DNA from: Bacillus mojavensis RO-H-1 = KCTC 3706
Lineage (GTDB): Bacteria > Bacillota > Bacilli > Bacillales > Bacillaceae
NCBI RefSeq assembly: GCF_000245335.1
Contig: NZ_JH600284.1
Coordinates: forward strand, 62,001 to 126,000
DNA length: 64,000 nucleotides
Direction of reading: 5' to 3'
Part shown: piece by piece, positions 63,551 through 64,000 of the stretch
How positions within the stretch are numbered: position 1 is the stretch's first letter
Layout: every line of letters begins with the position of its first letter
The notes under the pieces: model-generated
What the model saw: only the letters and a program-made list of their open reading frames with translations
Told to the model about the DNA's origin: nothing
Database searches by the model: none
Program-made: the position numbers and the translations under genes

Positions 63551-64000
63551 TTGGATAGACTGCCTAGAATACCTTTAGCAGACATCATTGACCGTTTTGT
63601 TGACTGGATTACGATAACGTTTGGCGGATTCCTCGATGGAATCGCAAATGGCTTGGCCATTTTTGTAAACGGGATTGTAACCGGGCTTGGATTTATTCCT
63701 TCTATTTTGTTAACGATTATTTTCGCAGCTCTTGCATGGTGGATCAGTACGAGAGGAATTGCGCTGTTTACTTTAATTGGCTTTCTCGTTATTGATTATT
63801 TAGGATATTGGGACCCAATGCTGCAAACGTTAGCGCTGGTTGTCACGTCCGTCATTATTTCGATTGTGGTCGGTGTGCCGATCGGAATTTGGGCATCTCA
63901 GAAAGAAACGGTTCGCCGTATCGTAACGCCTATCCTTGATTTAATGCAGACAATGCCTGCTTTCGTATATCTTTTGCCGGCAATTTTCTTCTTTAATATC
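63551..64000 (+). CDS. opuAB: Glycine betaine importer permease, N-terminal part (cut by window edge)
   Basis: TTG 63551 follows GGGAGGTGAAG, one base after the opuAA stop. About 150 codons are present: MDRLPRIPLADIIDRF, then hydrophobic helices (LGFIPSILLTIIFAALAWW, TLIGFLVIDYLGYW) and the start of the permease core (VGVPIGIWASQKE, LDLMQTMPAFVYLLPAIFFF). It matches OpuAB; the frame continues past the right edge. Confidence 0.93.
   Translation, partial: MDRLPRIPLADIIDRFVDWITITFGGFLDGIANGLAIFVNGIVTGLGFIPSILLTIIFAALAWWISTRGIALFTLIGFLVIDYLGYWDPMLQTLALVVTSVIISIVVGVPIGIWASQKETVRRIVTPILDLMQTMPAFVYLLPAIFFFNI

Overview
The window reads as chromosomal DNA of a low-GC Gram-positive of the Bacillus subtilis group. 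Almost every gene is recognisable as a close relative of a gene in the ybgF-opuAB stretch of the B. subtilis 168 chromosome, in the same order and orientation. Proteins such as LipA differ from my memory of the 168 sequence at scattered positions, so this is probably a neighbouring species or a diverged strain rather than 168. Other signs agree: strong AGGAGG ribosome sites, frequent TTG/GTG starts, hairpin-plus-T terminators, cre-like boxes, a T-box leader, PhoP and Zur boxes and an ECF sigma promoter. I saw no rRNA, tRNA, CRISPR array, insertion sequence or prophage.

Layout. 1-6.4 kb: amino-acid permease ybgF (partial), mmuM, then glutamine use (glnT, glsA) divergent from the glnK-glnL two-component pair; glnK carries a frameshift. 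6.5-14.3 kb: glucarate/galactarate catabolism (kdgD, gucD, gudP, gudD, gudR, garD) with cre-like boxes and a repeated operator candidate. 14.3-16.2 kb: two RNA-leader-controlled genes, a macrolide phosphotransferase (mphK/ycbJ) behind a short leader peptide and terminator, and the T-box-controlled anti-TRAP gene rtpA. 16.2-20.7 kb: ycbLM two-component system with an ABC exporter that has two tandem permease paralogues, then ycbP. 21-25.3 kb: cwlJ, a TerF-like vWA protein, and phoD with its own Tat translocase tatAD-tatCD. 25.3-31.9 kb: pcp, ycbU, lmrB-lmrA, ansZ, lipA, yczC. 32-39.1 kb: yccF, natKR and natAB sodium exporter, yccK, ycdA. 39.4-46.7 kb: ycdB-ycdC paralogues, cwlK, rapJ, ycdF-ycdG. 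46.8-49.5 kb: zinc importer znuACB behind a Zur box. 49.5-60.6 kb: yceB and a large tellurite/stress (Ter) operon. 60.7-64 kb: niacin transporter naiP and the start of the opuA glycine-betaine importer.

The most notable differences from the 168 gene order, as I remember it, are: (1) four extra genes between yceF and yceG encoding a C-C bond lyase, a PRTase-TRSP protein, a StiP-PELOTA protein and a HAD phosphatase, which look like a nucleotide-related biosynthetic module inside the Ter operon; (2) no ycbK after rtpA, and a rewritten rtpA leader peptide; (3) a second ycbO copy; (4) no yceJ-yceK between naiP and opuAA; (5) a one-base frameshift in glnK. The leader before ycbJ, encoding a 12-residue peptide with an Arg-Phe-Arg motif, looks like a macrolide-sensing attenuator and is the best candidate for an undescribed regulatory element.
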